NCBI RefSeq assembly: GCF_000024365.1
Contig: NC_013235.1
Coordinates: forward strand, 806,001 to 870,000
Reading direction: 5' to 3'
DNA length: 64,000 nucleotides
Origin: Nakamurella multipartita DSM 44233
Lineage (GTDB): Bacteria; Actinomycetota; Actinomycetes; Mycobacteriales; Nakamurellaceae
Part shown: positions 43,334-51,144 of the stretch, one piece after another
How positions within the stretch are numbered: the first letter of the stretch is position 1
How the letters are laid out: the number at the start of each line of letters is the position of its first letter
The notes under the pieces: model-generated
What the model was told of the DNA's origin: nothing
The model's database searches: none
The model's input: the letters and a program-made list of their open reading frames with translations, nothing else
Program-made: the position numbers and the translations under genes

Positions 43334-44847
43334 GACGAGCCGACGGTCCGCCGGCGCCGCCACCGCGGCAGATCGCGCACCCGGGGCAGCACCGGCTCCG
43401 GATTGCGGTGGCGCAGCACCCCCTGCCAGACGCCCAGGCTGTAGGCGGCATCGTCCAGCGCGTGCGCGACGAGGGTCTCGGCGGCCAGCCGCACCAGGCC
43501 GATGCGGCCCGGGTCCCGCTGGGCCGGGCCGGTGCGGCCGGCGCCCGCCCGGACGTCCTTGGCCACCTGATAGGCCAGCCCGGCTGCGGCCGCGACGGCC
43601 AACCGCCGGCCCACCCGCGGTCGCAGCAGGCCGACCAGCAGGGTGACCGGCAGCATCGGACGGATCAGCCAGCGGCCCAGGGCGGCCCCGGCCCGCAGGT
43701 GTCCCAGGGCGGCGAGCTTGCGGGCGTGCGCGGGAGACAGCTCGGGCATGCCCCAGGGCGCGATGACGGCGGTGACGGCGGCCGCCGCGACGCCCAGGGC
43801 CGGTTGCGCCAACACGGCCAGCAGCCACGGGCCCAAGGACCAGATCGACACGTCCAGGTGCTGCAGCGCGCCGGGATGCTTGGCGGCCAGGTCGGCGGCG
43901 CCGGTGCCGTAGAGCCGGCGCCGGTTCAGCGCGGCGGTCAGGGTGCCGCGCGGCCGGTGGGCGACGTGCACGGTCGGGTAGTACCGCACGGCGCCCTGCT
44001 CGAGCAGCCGCCAGACCAGGTCGACGTCCTCACCGACATGCATGGCCTCGTTGAAGCCGCCGGCCCGGCGGAACGCCTCGGCGTCGACCAGCATCGCCGC
44101 GCTGGGCACGTACGACACCGCCCGGCCGGGACCGACATCGCTGGGGTCGGCACCGAGATCCAGCGCGCAGACGCGTTCTTCGAACCAGCCGCCGGACCCG
44201 GTGCCGGGCAGCGGGACGATCTGCGGCGCGGCCAGCAGCACCCGGGGGCCGGGATCGCCGGCCGCGCCACCGGTGTCGGCGGTCTGGGTCAGGTGCGCCT
44301 TGAGCGCGCCGATCCATTGCCGGTCGGGGATGGTGTCGGCGTCCAGGAACGCGATCCAGGGGGTGCGGGCCAGGGCGGCACCGGCGTTGCGGGCGGCGGC
44401 CGGGCCGCGGAACCGTTCGTGCCGCAGCACCTGCAGGCCGGGGCGTTCGTCGGCCAGTCCAGCGAGCGGATCGGGGGAGCCGTCGTCGACCAGGATGACC
44501 GGCAGATCGGCCGGCAGGGTGGCCAGGAGCTCGCGCACCGGACCGGCCGCCGACCGGGCCGGAATGACGACGGTGACGCCGTCGTGGCCGGCGGCCGCCG
44601 GGGCGGGGGCGACGAGCAGCCCGGCGGTGCGCAGCCGGCGCACCAGTTCCTCGACGGCCGCCGGCTCGGGGGGTCGCGGGCGTCCGTCGAGCAGCTCCCG
44701 GACGATGTCGGCGCCGCGGTCGGTCATCGTGATCACCCGGTACGGCGCGCCGCCGGCCAGCGTGGTGCGATCCAGCCAGCTGGTGCCCGGCCCGAGCCGC
44801 CACCGTTGGGCCACCGCCCGCCCCGCCGCCCCGCTCGGCCGGCTCAT
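43330..44847 (-). CDS. mftF: Mycofactocin glycosyltransferase
   Basis: A 505-residue GT2-family glycosyltransferase that adds a beta-1,4-linked glucose chain to premycofactocin. Residues ~1-75 form a small N-terminal domain resembling a PqqD/MftB-like winged fold (TSWLDRTTLAGGAPYRVITM). The GT-A domain follows with VTVVIPAR, LVDDGSPD, the DADTIPDR metal motif and GEDVDLVWRL. C-terminal hydrophobic segments (from about 350) suggest membrane association. ATG 44847 overlaps the SDR stop by ATGA, and its own stop overlaps mftE the same way. Confidence 0.95.
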   Translation of the reverse strand: MSRPSGAAGRAVAQRWRLGPGTSWLDRTTLAGGAPYRVITMTDRGADIVRELLDGRPRPPEPAAVEELVRRLRTAGLLVAPAPAAAGHDGVTVVIPARSAAGPVRELLATLPADLPVILVDDGSPDPLAGLADERPGLQVLRHERFRGPAAARNAGAALARTPWIAFLDADTIPDRQWIGALKAHLTQTADTGGAAGDPGPRVLLAAPQIVPLPGTGSGGWFEERVCALDLGADPSDVGPGRAVSYVPSAAMLVDAEAFRRAGGFNEAMHVGEDVDLVWRLLEQGAVRYYPTVHVAHRPRGTLTAALNRRRLYGTGAADLAAKHPGALQHLDVSIWSLGPWLLAVLAQPALGVAAAAVTAVIAPWGMPELSPAHARKLAALGHLRAGAALGRWLIRPMLPVTLLVGLLRPRVGRRLAVAAAAGLAYQVAKDVRAGAGRTGPAQRDPGRIGLVRLAAETLVAHALDDAAYSLGVWQGVLRHRNPEPVLPRVRDLPRWRRRRTVGSS

Positions 44848-45662
44848 CCGACGAACCCGGCGTCGACCCGCAGCTCGGTCCCGGTGACCGCGCCGGCGTC
44901 CGGTCCGCACAGCCAACTGACGGCCGCGGCCACGTCCGCCGGTTCGATCAGCCGGCCCAGTCGTTGGGACGGGCCGAACTGCTCGATGTCGGTGAGTCCG
45001 TAGATCTGCGCGCTGCGTTCCAGCAGGGTGGTCCGGGTGCTGCCCGGCAGGATCGCGTTGGCGGTCACCCCGAACTCGCCCAGGTCGGCGGCCAGGGAGC
45101 GGAGGTAGCCCAGAGCTGCGTGTTTGGACGCGACGTAGGCGGCCAGCCGGGGCAGCCCGACCTGACCGGCGACCGAGACGACGGCGACGAACCGGCCGGT
45201 GCCCTTGGGGGCGGTCAGCAGCAGCGGCACCGCCGCCCGGGCCAGGTTGGCCACGCCGTAGAAGTTGGTGTCCAGGTCCAGGGCCAGCTCGGCCCGGGTG
45301 TACTCCCAGGCCGGGCGGGCCGCGCCGATGATGCCGGCCACCGCGACCACCGCCCGCAGCCGACCGGCCGGCACCTGCCGGACGGCGCCGGCCAGCGCGT
45401 CCTCGTGGCGCACATCGGCGGTGGCCGTGAGCACCTGGCCGCCGGCCGACCGGCAGGCCTGCGCGGTCCGCTCCAGGTCGTCGGCGGTGGCCAACGGGTA
45501 CTCGACGGCCGCGTGCAGGTCGGCGGCCGCCCGGTCGATCAGCAGCAGGTCGAACCCGTCCCGGGCGAGCCGGGCGGCGGTGGCCGCCCCGATGCCGCGG
45601 GCCGCGCCGGTGACGATCGCGAACGGCCGGGCCCCGTCTTCGGGGTCCAGTGCGGTGGTCAT
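44844..45662 (-). CDS. Mycofactocin-coupled SDR-family oxidoreductase
   Basis: A 272-residue short-chain dehydrogenase. It has the Rossmann motif VTGAARGIGAATA, the SDR catalytic Ser region (VVSVAGQVG) and YVASK. The insertion after the first beta strands (DRAAADLHAAVEYPLATADDLERTAQ, residues ~42-68) is the mark of the mycofactocin-coupled subfamily. These enzymes keep NAD(H) tightly bound, so the cofactor must be re-oxidised in place by mycofactocin. The substrate is unknown; related members act on terpenoid alcohols such as carveol. It overlaps mftR and mftF, which ties its expression to cofactor synthesis. Confidence 0.93.
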   Translation of the reverse strand: MTTALDPEDGARPFAIVTGAARGIGAATAARLARDGFDLLLIDRAAADLHAAVEYPLATADDLERTAQACRSAGGQVLTATADVRHEDALAGAVRQVPAGRLRAVVAVAGIIGAARPAWEYTRAELALDLDTNFYGVANLARAAVPLLLTAPKGTGRFVAVVSVAGQVGLPRLAAYVASKHAALGYLRSLAADLGEFGVTANAILPGSTRTTLLERSAQIYGLTDIEQFGPSQRLGRLIEPADVAAAVSWLCGPDAGAVTGTELRVDAGFVG

Positions 45663-46297
45663 GGGGGTACCTCGCCGTCGGGAGAGCCGAGCAGGGCCAG
45701 CGACTGGTGCAGCAACTCGATCAGTTCGGCGCCGTCGTCGGCCAACCATTGCTCGTACGCCGACAACGCCGCGCCCAGGGCCAGGTGGCCCAGGGTTCGC
45801 GGAATCAGGTCATCCGGGTCCAGCCCCAGCCGACCGGCGGCGAATCGAGCGACCACATCGCGCCAGGCTGCGTAGTGTAGCGTCGAATAGGCCTGCAGGG
45901 AAGGCGAACTCAGGATCAGCCGCATCCGGGTGCGCAGCGACTCGGTGGCCGGCCGGTCGAAGGAATTGAAGTCGATCACGGCGGCCCGGATCGCCTGGAC
46001 CACGGTCAGCTCCGGCGGGCAGTGGGCGAACCAGTGCGCGAAAGCCGCCAACTGGCTGTCGAACTCGCCCCACACCGCGTCGTTCTTGGACTTGAAGTAC
46101 CGGAAGAACGTGCGCCGGCCGATGCCGGCGGCGGCGGCGATCTCGTCGACCGAGGTCACCTCGAAACCCCGCTCGGAAAAGATCTCCAGGCAGATGCGCT
46201 CCAGCTCGCCGCGGCTGGTCGCCGCCGGCCGGCCGGGAGCGGCGGGACCCGCCGGGGCGACCGCGGCGGTCGGGGCCGGAGCCGATCGGTGAACCAC
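45659..46297 (-). CDS. mftR: TetR-family regulator of mycofactocin genes
   Basis: A 212-residue TetR repressor. A Pro/Ala-rich N-terminal 30 residues precede the helix-turn-helix: RICLEIFSERGFEVTSVDEIAAAAGIGRRTFFRYFKSKNDAV. The ligand domain has the IDFNSFDRP and LAYEQWL-type features of MftR. In mycobacteria MftR represses mft genes and is relieved by long-chain acyl-CoA. GTG 46297 (VVHRSAP) is the best start, with AGGTG upstream; the open frame extends to 46513 but crosses mftA. It is divergent from mftA across a 115-bp region with an operator-like palindrome. Confidence 0.92.
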   Translation of the reverse strand: MVHRSAPAPTAAVAPAGPAAPGRPAATSRGELERICLEIFSERGFEVTSVDEIAAAAGIGRRTFFRYFKSKNDAVWGEFDSQLAAFAHWFAHCPPELTVVQAIRAAVIDFNSFDRPATESLRTRMRLILSSPSLQAYSTLHYAAWRDVVARFAAGRLGLDPDDLIPRTLGHLALGAALSAYEQWLADDGAELIELLHQSLALLGSPDGEVPP

Positions 46298-46321
46298 GCC
46301 GTCACCTATACCTTCGGACAG

Positions 46322-46350
46322 TTGACAGTGGCACTGGGTGCCAATACCGT
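46322..46350 (+). promoter_or_regulatory. mftA promoter with palindrome in the spacer (likely MftR operator)
   Basis: TTGACA (46322-46327), 17 nt, TACCGT (46345-46350). The spacer holds the palindrome GGCACTGGGTGCC (46330-46342). A second GGCAC half-site lies at about 46358. A repressor on the palindrome would lie between -35 and -10. The 11-mer AGTGGCACTGG (46327-46337) recurs upstream of mno. Confidence 0.72.
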
Positions 46351-46412
46351 CGATTGTGGCACGGAGCACTGCCGTTGTCATCCCCCGCAGTATCGGACCA
46401 TGGAGGTTGGTC

Positions 46413-46538
46413 ATGCCGGAAGTCATTGTCGACGAGAAGGTTTCGACGAGCGCGGAGAGTGCGCCGGAGGCCCCGCTGGTGACCAGCGACCTGCTGGTCG
46501 AGGACGTGTCCATCGACGGAATGTGCGGGGTCTACTAG
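46413..46538 (+). CDS. mftA: Mycofactocin precursor peptide
   Basis: A 41-residue RiPP precursor. The leader is acidic and binds MftB; the core is the conserved C-terminus IDGMCGVY. MftC decarboxylates the last Tyr and cross-links it to the penultimate Val; MftE then releases that dipeptide-derived unit. GGAGG at 46402-46406 gives a strong start at ATG 46413. It is the first gene of the plus-strand mftABCD operon and is separated from mftB by 104 nt containing a hairpin. Confidence 0.98.
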   Translation: MPEVIVDEKVSTSAESAPEAPLVTSDLLVEDVSIDGMCGVY

Positions 46539-46559
46539 GCCGGCCCGGTCGGCCGTGAC

Positions 46560-46590
46560 GGGCCGGGGCCGGTCGATGCCGGTCCGGCCC
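46560..46590 (+). terminator. Hairpin between mftA and mftB (possible attenuator)
   Basis: GGGCCGG(GG)CCGG pairs with CCGG(T)CCGGCCC around TCGATG, with one internal bulge. TTCG follows but no T tract. A partial terminator or RNA-stabilising stem here would let mftA RNA exceed that of the enzyme genes. Confidence 0.5.
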
Positions 46591-46642
46591 TTCGCGGCCC
46601 CGTTGGTCGTGTCGGTGCATTCCCGAGAAGCGAGGTTCGACG

Positions 46643-46957
46643 ATGAGTGCTGTCTCGATGGGGGCGCCGACCGGGGCGCCGGTTCCCTTCGTGCCGGAAC
46701 TGCCCTATGAACTCCACCCGGCGGTCGAGGTCCGGCCGGAGCCGTTCGGGGCCCTGCTCTATTCGTTCAAGACCAGGCGGCTGTCCTTCCTCAAGGACCC
46801 GGACCTGGTGCGCGTGGTCCGCTCGTTGGCCGACCACCCGACGGCCGCCGCCGCCCTGCGCGCGGCCGGCATCACCGATCCGGTTCGGTTGACCATGTTC
46901 GAACGGGCGCTGGCCACTCTGGCCACGACCGACACCATCAGGGAGCGCGCGTCATGA
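46643..46957 (+). CDS. mftB: Mycofactocin precursor-binding chaperone
   Basis: A 104-residue RiPP recognition element protein of the PqqD fold that binds the MftA leader and presents it to MftC. Family features: ELHPAVEVRPEPFGALLYSFKTRRLSFLKDP, a beta-rich half, followed by the helical half ending FERALATLATTDTI. ATG 46643 has GAGG at 46632-46635. Its last 4 nt overlap mftC, matching their joint action. Confidence 0.96.
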   Translation: MSAVSMGAPTGAPVPFVPELPYELHPAVEVRPEPFGALLYSFKTRRLSFLKDPDLVRVVRSLADHPTAAAALRAAGITDPVRLTMFERALATLATTDTIRERAS

Positions 46958-48171
46958 CCACTGCCGTCCTGCCGCTGGTCGAGCACTTCGCCCTGGGCCT
47001 GCAGTCGCCGATCTGCCTGACCTGGGAGCTGACCTACGCCTGCAATCTGGCCTGCGCCCATTGCCTGTCCAGCTCCGGGCGGCGCGATCCGCGCGAGCTG
47101 AGCACCGCCGAGTGCAAGGCCGTGATCGACGAGCTGGAGCGGATGCAGGTCTTCTACGTCAACATCGGCGGCGGCGAACCGACGGTGCGGCCGGACTTCT
47201 GGGAGCTGGTCGACTACGCCACCGCCCACAAGGTCGGCGTCAAGTTCTCCACCAACGGGATCAAGATCGACCAGCAGGCGGCGCAGCGGCTGGCCGCCAG
47301 CGACTACGTGGACGTGCAGATCTCCCTGGACGGGGCGACCGCCGAGGTGAACGACTATGTGCGGGGCCGGGGTTCGTTCGACACCGCCATCCGCGCGATG
47401 GAGAACCTGGCCGCCGCCGGCATGGTCGGCTTCAAGATCTCGGTTGTCTGCACCCGGCAGAACCTGGACCAGCTGGACGCGTTCAAGGCCATCGCCGATC
47501 GCTACCGGGCCCAGTTGCGGCTGACCCGGCTGCGCCCGTCCGGGCGGGGCGCCGACGTGTGGGACGAGCTGCATCCCACCGCCGCCCAACAGCGCGAGCT
47601 CTACAACTGGCTGGTGGCCAACGGGGAGAACGTGCTGACCGGGGACTCCTTCTTCCACCTGGCCGCCTACGGCGAGGCGCTGCCCGGCCTGAACCTGTGC
47701 GGGGCCGGCCGCGTCGTCTGCCTGATCGACCCGGTCGGCGACGTCTATGCCTGCCCGTTCGCCATCCACGAGTCCTTCCTGGCCGGAAACGTCCGCTCGC
47801 CCGGGGGTTTCGCCGGGGTGTGGCGCGAGTCGGAGCTGTTCACCGAACTGCGCAAGCCACAGAGCGGCGGCGCCTGCGCGTCCTGCTCGGCCTTCGACGC
47901 CTGCCGGGGTGGGTGCATGGCCGCCAAGTTCTTCACCGGGCTGCCGCTGGACGGCCCGGACCCCGAGTGCGTCAAGGGGTTCGGTGAGATCGCACTGTCC
48001 AAGATCGAACCCGGACGCTCGCCCAAACCCTCGGAGGACCATTCGCACAGCAAGGCGCTGCGCAATGGCCCGGTGATGCTCACCCTCAAGACCCGTCCCT
48101 CCCGCAGTTGCGACGAGAACCCGCTCGCGGGTCTGGCGCCGGCGCGGGACCGGGCCGCCGTCGGCGGATAG
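46954..48171 (+). CDS. mftC: Mycofactocin radical SAM maturase
   Basis: A 405-residue radical SAM enzyme with a SPASM domain. It performs the oxidative decarboxylation of MftA's terminal Tyr and the Val-Tyr cross-link. The radical SAM cluster motif is CNLACAHC (Cys30, Cys34, Cys37). SPASM auxiliary-cluster cysteines are seen in LCGAGRVVCLIDPVGDVYACPF and ACASCSAFDACRGGC, plus a later Cys in PECVKGF. The C-terminal ~50 residues after that are a basic extension. ATG 46954 overlaps mftB. Confidence 0.97.
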   Translation: MTTAVLPLVEHFALGLQSPICLTWELTYACNLACAHCLSSSGRRDPRELSTAECKAVIDELERMQVFYVNIGGGEPTVRPDFWELVDYATAHKVGVKFSTNGIKIDQQAAQRLAASDYVDVQISLDGATAEVNDYVRGRGSFDTAIRAMENLAAAGMVGFKISVVCTRQNLDQLDAFKAIADRYRAQLRLTRLRPSGRGADVWDELHPTAAQQRELYNWLVANGENVLTGDSFFHLAAYGEALPGLNLCGAGRVVCLIDPVGDVYACPFAIHESFLAGNVRSPGGFAGVWRESELFTELRKPQSGGACASCSAFDACRGGCMAAKFFTGLPLDGPDPECVKGFGEIALSKIEPGRSPKPSEDHSHSKALRNGPVMLTLKTRPSRSCDENPLAGLAPARDRAAVGG

Positions 48172-48226
48172 CCGACCCCGCGGCCAGCACTGCTCCGATT
48201 CCGTCCGCTGGAAGAAAGGCCTCGCT

Positions 48227-49408
48227 GTGGGTAACAAGTGGTTCGAAACCGTTGCCGAAGCGCAACGGCGCGCCAAGAAACGCCTCCCCAAGTCGGTGTA
48301 TCTGGCGCTGGTCGCAGGCTCGGAGAAGGGCCTGACCGTGGCCGACAACCAGGCCGCGTTCGGTGAGCTGGGCTTCGCCCCGCACGTGGCCGGACTCTCG
48401 GCCAAGCGGGATCTGGCCACCACCGTGATGGGCCAGGAGATCTCACTGCCGGTGATCATCTCGCCGACCGGCGTCCAGGCGGTCGACCCGGACGGTGAGG
48501 TGGCGGTGGCCCGAGCGGCCGCCGCCCGGGGTACTGCGATGGGGCTGAGCTCGTACGCCAGCAAACCCATCGAGGAGGTCATCGCGGCCAACCCGCAGAC
48601 GTTCTTCCAGGTCTACTGGTCCGGCAGCCGGGACCAGATCCGGCAGCGGGTCGAGCGGGCCCGGGCGGCCGGGGCCAAGGGCCTGATCCTGACCCTGGAC
48701 TGGTCGTTCTCCATGGGCCGGGACTGGGGCAGCCCGAAGATCCCGGAAAAGGTCAACCTGAAAGCGATGTGGGACTACGCGCCGGAGGCGATCACCCACC
48801 CGCGGTGGCTGTGGTCGTTCGGCAAGACGCTGACGATCCCCGACCTGACCGTGCCGAACCTGACCGACCCGGGGCAGAGCGCTCCCACCTTCTTCGGCGT
48901 CTATTACGAGTGGATGCAGACCCCGCCGCCCACCTGGGACGACGTGGCCTGGCTGGTCGAACTGTGGGGCGGTCCGCTGATGCTCAAGGGCATCTGCCGG
49001 GTCGACGACGCCCGCAACGCGGTCGCGGCCGGTGTCAGCGCGATCTCGGTGTCCAATCATGGTGGCAACAACCTGGACAGCACTCCGGCCTCGATCCGGG
49101 CGCTGCCGGCGATCGTGGACGCGGTCGGCGATCGGGTCGAGATCGTGCTCGACGGCGGGATTCGCCGGGGCAGCGACGTCGTCAAGGCGGTCGCCCTGGG
49201 CGCGCGGGCGGTGATGATCGGCCGGGCCTACCTGTGGGGGCTGGGCGCCAACGGTCAGGCCGGAGTGGAAAACGTCCTGGACATCCTGCGCGGGGGAATC
49301 GATTCCGCCGTGCTGGGCCTGGGACATTCGACGATTCACGATCTCTCGCCGGCCGATCTGGTCATCCCGCCGGGCTTCGAACGGACCCTGGGCGCGGTCG
49401 AGGTCTGA
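48227..49408 (+). CDS. mftD: Mycofactocin FMN oxidoreductase
   Basis: A 393-residue alpha-hydroxyacid-dehydrogenase-family flavoprotein. MftD oxidatively deaminates AHDP to premycofactocin, creating the redox-active alpha-keto amide. Seen: the TIM-barrel start FGELGFAPHVAG, the FMN region ISPTGVQAVDPDGE, FFQVYWSG, KGICRVDDA (active-site Lys), the SNHGGNNLD histidine motif and DGGIRRGSDVVKAVALGARAVMIGRAYL. GTG 48227 with GAAGAAAGG upstream. The gap to mftC is 55 nt. It ends the operon at a strong terminator. Confidence 0.97.
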   Translation: MGNKWFETVAEAQRRAKKRLPKSVYLALVAGSEKGLTVADNQAAFGELGFAPHVAGLSAKRDLATTVMGQEISLPVIISPTGVQAVDPDGEVAVARAAAARGTAMGLSSYASKPIEEVIAANPQTFFQVYWSGSRDQIRQRVERARAAGAKGLILTLDWSFSMGRDWGSPKIPEKVNLKAMWDYAPEAITHPRWLWSFGKTLTIPDLTVPNLTDPGQSAPTFFGVYYEWMQTPPPTWDDVAWLVELWGGPLMLKGICRVDDARNAVAAGVSAISVSNHGGNNLDSTPASIRALPAIVDAVGDRVEIVLDGGIRRGSDVVKAVALGARAVMIGRAYLWGLGANGQAGVENVLDILRGGIDSAVLGLGHSTIHDLSPADLVIPPGFERTLGAVEV

Positions 49409-49431
49409 CCGACCGCCCCGCCGCGGCACGC

Positions 49432-49462
49432 AAGGCCAGGAGGCTTCATGCCTCCTGGCCTT
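49432..49462 (+). terminator. Strong terminator after mftD
   Basis: A 13-bp perfect stem (AAGGCCAGGAGGC) with loop TTCAT, followed by T residues (CTTTGCC). It cleanly separates the mft operon from the mno operon. Confidence 0.9.
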
Positions 49463-49757
49463 TGCCTGCGTTTGGCGGCCCCGCTGGGGTGCCGAGTGGC
49501 ACTGGTGTCGCCCACGTCGGACCATATGCTCCGATGAGAGTCCGTGCGGCGCCGGCCGCCTCACCCGCCGACCAGCCCGCACCTGTCCATTTGGCCAGGT
49601 ATCACGTCCGATCGGACGGTTTCACCGGTCAGGCCTTCCGCCGGCCGGAACCCGGTCGTAGCGTCAGTGCTGTCTTCGCAAGCGCCGGCTGCGGGCTTCG
49701 AGGCCATCCAATCCGGTGTCCGCCAGGCGATGTCGCCTGCGTGAAAGAGGAGTGACC
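49463..49757 (+). promoter_or_regulatory. mno upstream region with shared mft motif and two dyads
   Basis: This 295-bp non-coding region has three notable elements. AGTGGCACTGG (49495-49505) is identical to the 11-mer overlapping the mftA operator. A 20-bp dyad lies at 49581-49600 (arms ACCTG-CCA / TGG-CAGGT, 2 mismatched pairs). A perfect 14-bp palindrome CGTCCGATCGGACG lies at 49605-49618. The last two are 4 nt apart and about 140-175 bp before the ATG, a place where an activator such as MnoR could bind. No gene seen. Confidence 0.6.
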
Positions 49758-51050
49758 ATGAAGGTCGAAGAACTGCTCAAGCCGTTCCCCATCAAGGAGT
49801 TTCACCCGTTCCCCCGGGCCATGCTCGGGCCGGGTGCGTTCGAGATGGTCGGACCCGAGGCGATCAAGCTGGGCTTTCGCAAGCCGCTGGTGATGACCTC
49901 CGGGCTGCGTGGTTCCGGTCTGGTCGAGCAGTTGATGGGTTCGCTCAAGTGGCACGGCATCGAGGCGGTGCTCTACGACCAGGTGGAGTCCAACCCCAAG
50001 GACTACAACGTCATGGACTCGGTCGCCCTGTACCAGGAGAACGACTGCGACAGCTTCATCTCCATCGGCGGCGGGTCCAGCCACGACGCCTGCAAGGGCG
50101 CCCGGATCTCGGTCGCGCACGACGGCCGCAACGTCAACGACTTCGAGGGCTTCAACAAGTCCGAGAACCCGCGGAACCCCCCGCACATCGCCATCTCCAC
50201 CACCGCCGGTACCGGCTCGGAGACGTCCTGGGCCTACGTCATCACCGACACCACGACCGACCCGAACAACCCGCACAAGTACGTCGCCTTCGACGACGCC
50301 GCGGTGGCCACCCTGGCCATCGACGACCCGACCCTGTACTACACCTGCCCGATCGACTACACCGCGCAGTGCGGCTTCGACGTGCTGGCCCACGCCAGCG
50401 AGCCGTACGTGTCCCGGCTGAACTTCGAGCCGTCGCTGGGCAACGCGATCCGGGCGATCAAACTGACCGCGGAGAACCTGCGTCAGGCCACCTGGAACCC
50501 GACCGATCTGGCCGGCCGCGAAGGCATGATGTACGCGCAGTACATCGCCGCGCAGGCCTTCAACTCCGGCGGCCTGGGAATCATCCACTCCACCTCGCAC
50601 GCGATCAGCGCGTTCTACGACACCCATCACGGGCTCAACAACGCGATCGCCCTGCCCCGGGTGTGGGCGTTCAACATGCCCACCCACTACAAGCGGTTCG
50701 CCGATATCGCCCAGGCGATGGGCGTGGACACCCACGGCATGACCGACGTGCAGGCCGCCGAGGCCGCGCTGGCCGCCGGCATCCGGCTGCTGCGCGACGT
50801 CGGCATCCCGGAGAAGTTCGTCGACGTCAAGCAGGACTCGTACTCCAAGAACCGGCTGGGCCAGGGTCCGACCGAGTACTACAAGAAGGCCCCGGTCATC
50901 AAGGGCGACAAGGCCGATGTCGACCGGATCACCAACCACATCCTGGGCGATGCCTGCACCCCGGGCAACGCCAAGGAGTGCACCTTCGACACCGTGCGCC
51001 CGGTCGTCGAGCACTGCATGAACGGCGACCTGGACGATCTGCTCAGCTAA
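49758..51050 (+). CDS. mno: NDMA-dependent alcohol (methanol) dehydrogenase, Mno/MDO type
   Basis: A 430-residue group III metal alcohol dehydrogenase. Relatives (MNO of Amycolatopsis, MDO/Mno of mycobacteria, ThcE) oxidise methanol and other primary alcohols with a tightly bound nicotinamide and need mycofactocin for turnover. Seen: SIGGGSSHDACKGARI and STTAGTGSETSWAYV for the nucleotide, metal ligands Asp/His in CGFDVLAHASEPYVS, and His residues in IIHSTSHAISAFYDTHHG. The N-terminus VEELLKPFPIKEFHPFPRAMLGPGAFEM is typical of MDO. ATG 49758 has GAGGAG upstream. It is first in a probable seven-gene operon with MoxR, CoxE-like and CbiMNQO genes. Confidence 0.93.
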   Translation: MKVEELLKPFPIKEFHPFPRAMLGPGAFEMVGPEAIKLGFRKPLVMTSGLRGSGLVEQLMGSLKWHGIEAVLYDQVESNPKDYNVMDSVALYQENDCDSFISIGGGSSHDACKGARISVAHDGRNVNDFEGFNKSENPRNPPHIAISTTAGTGSETSWAYVITDTTTDPNNPHKYVAFDDAAVATLAIDDPTLYYTCPIDYTAQCGFDVLAHASEPYVSRLNFEPSLGNAIRAIKLTAENLRQATWNPTDLAGREGMMYAQYIAAQAFNSGGLGIIHSTSHAISAFYDTHHGLNNAIALPRVWAFNMPTHYKRFADIAQAMGVDTHGMTDVQAAEAALAAGIRLLRDVGIPEKFVDVKQDSYSKNRLGQGPTEYYKKAPVIKGDKADVDRITNHILGDACTPGNAKECTFDTVRPVVEHCMNGDLDDLLS

Positions 51051-51144
51051 CGCGACGTTCTCGCCCGCACCACCCATCAGCGTGCCGGCGTGGCCCGGTC
51101 CCCAGCCCGGGACCGGGCCGCGCCGGCCGAACCCAGGAGCCCCC

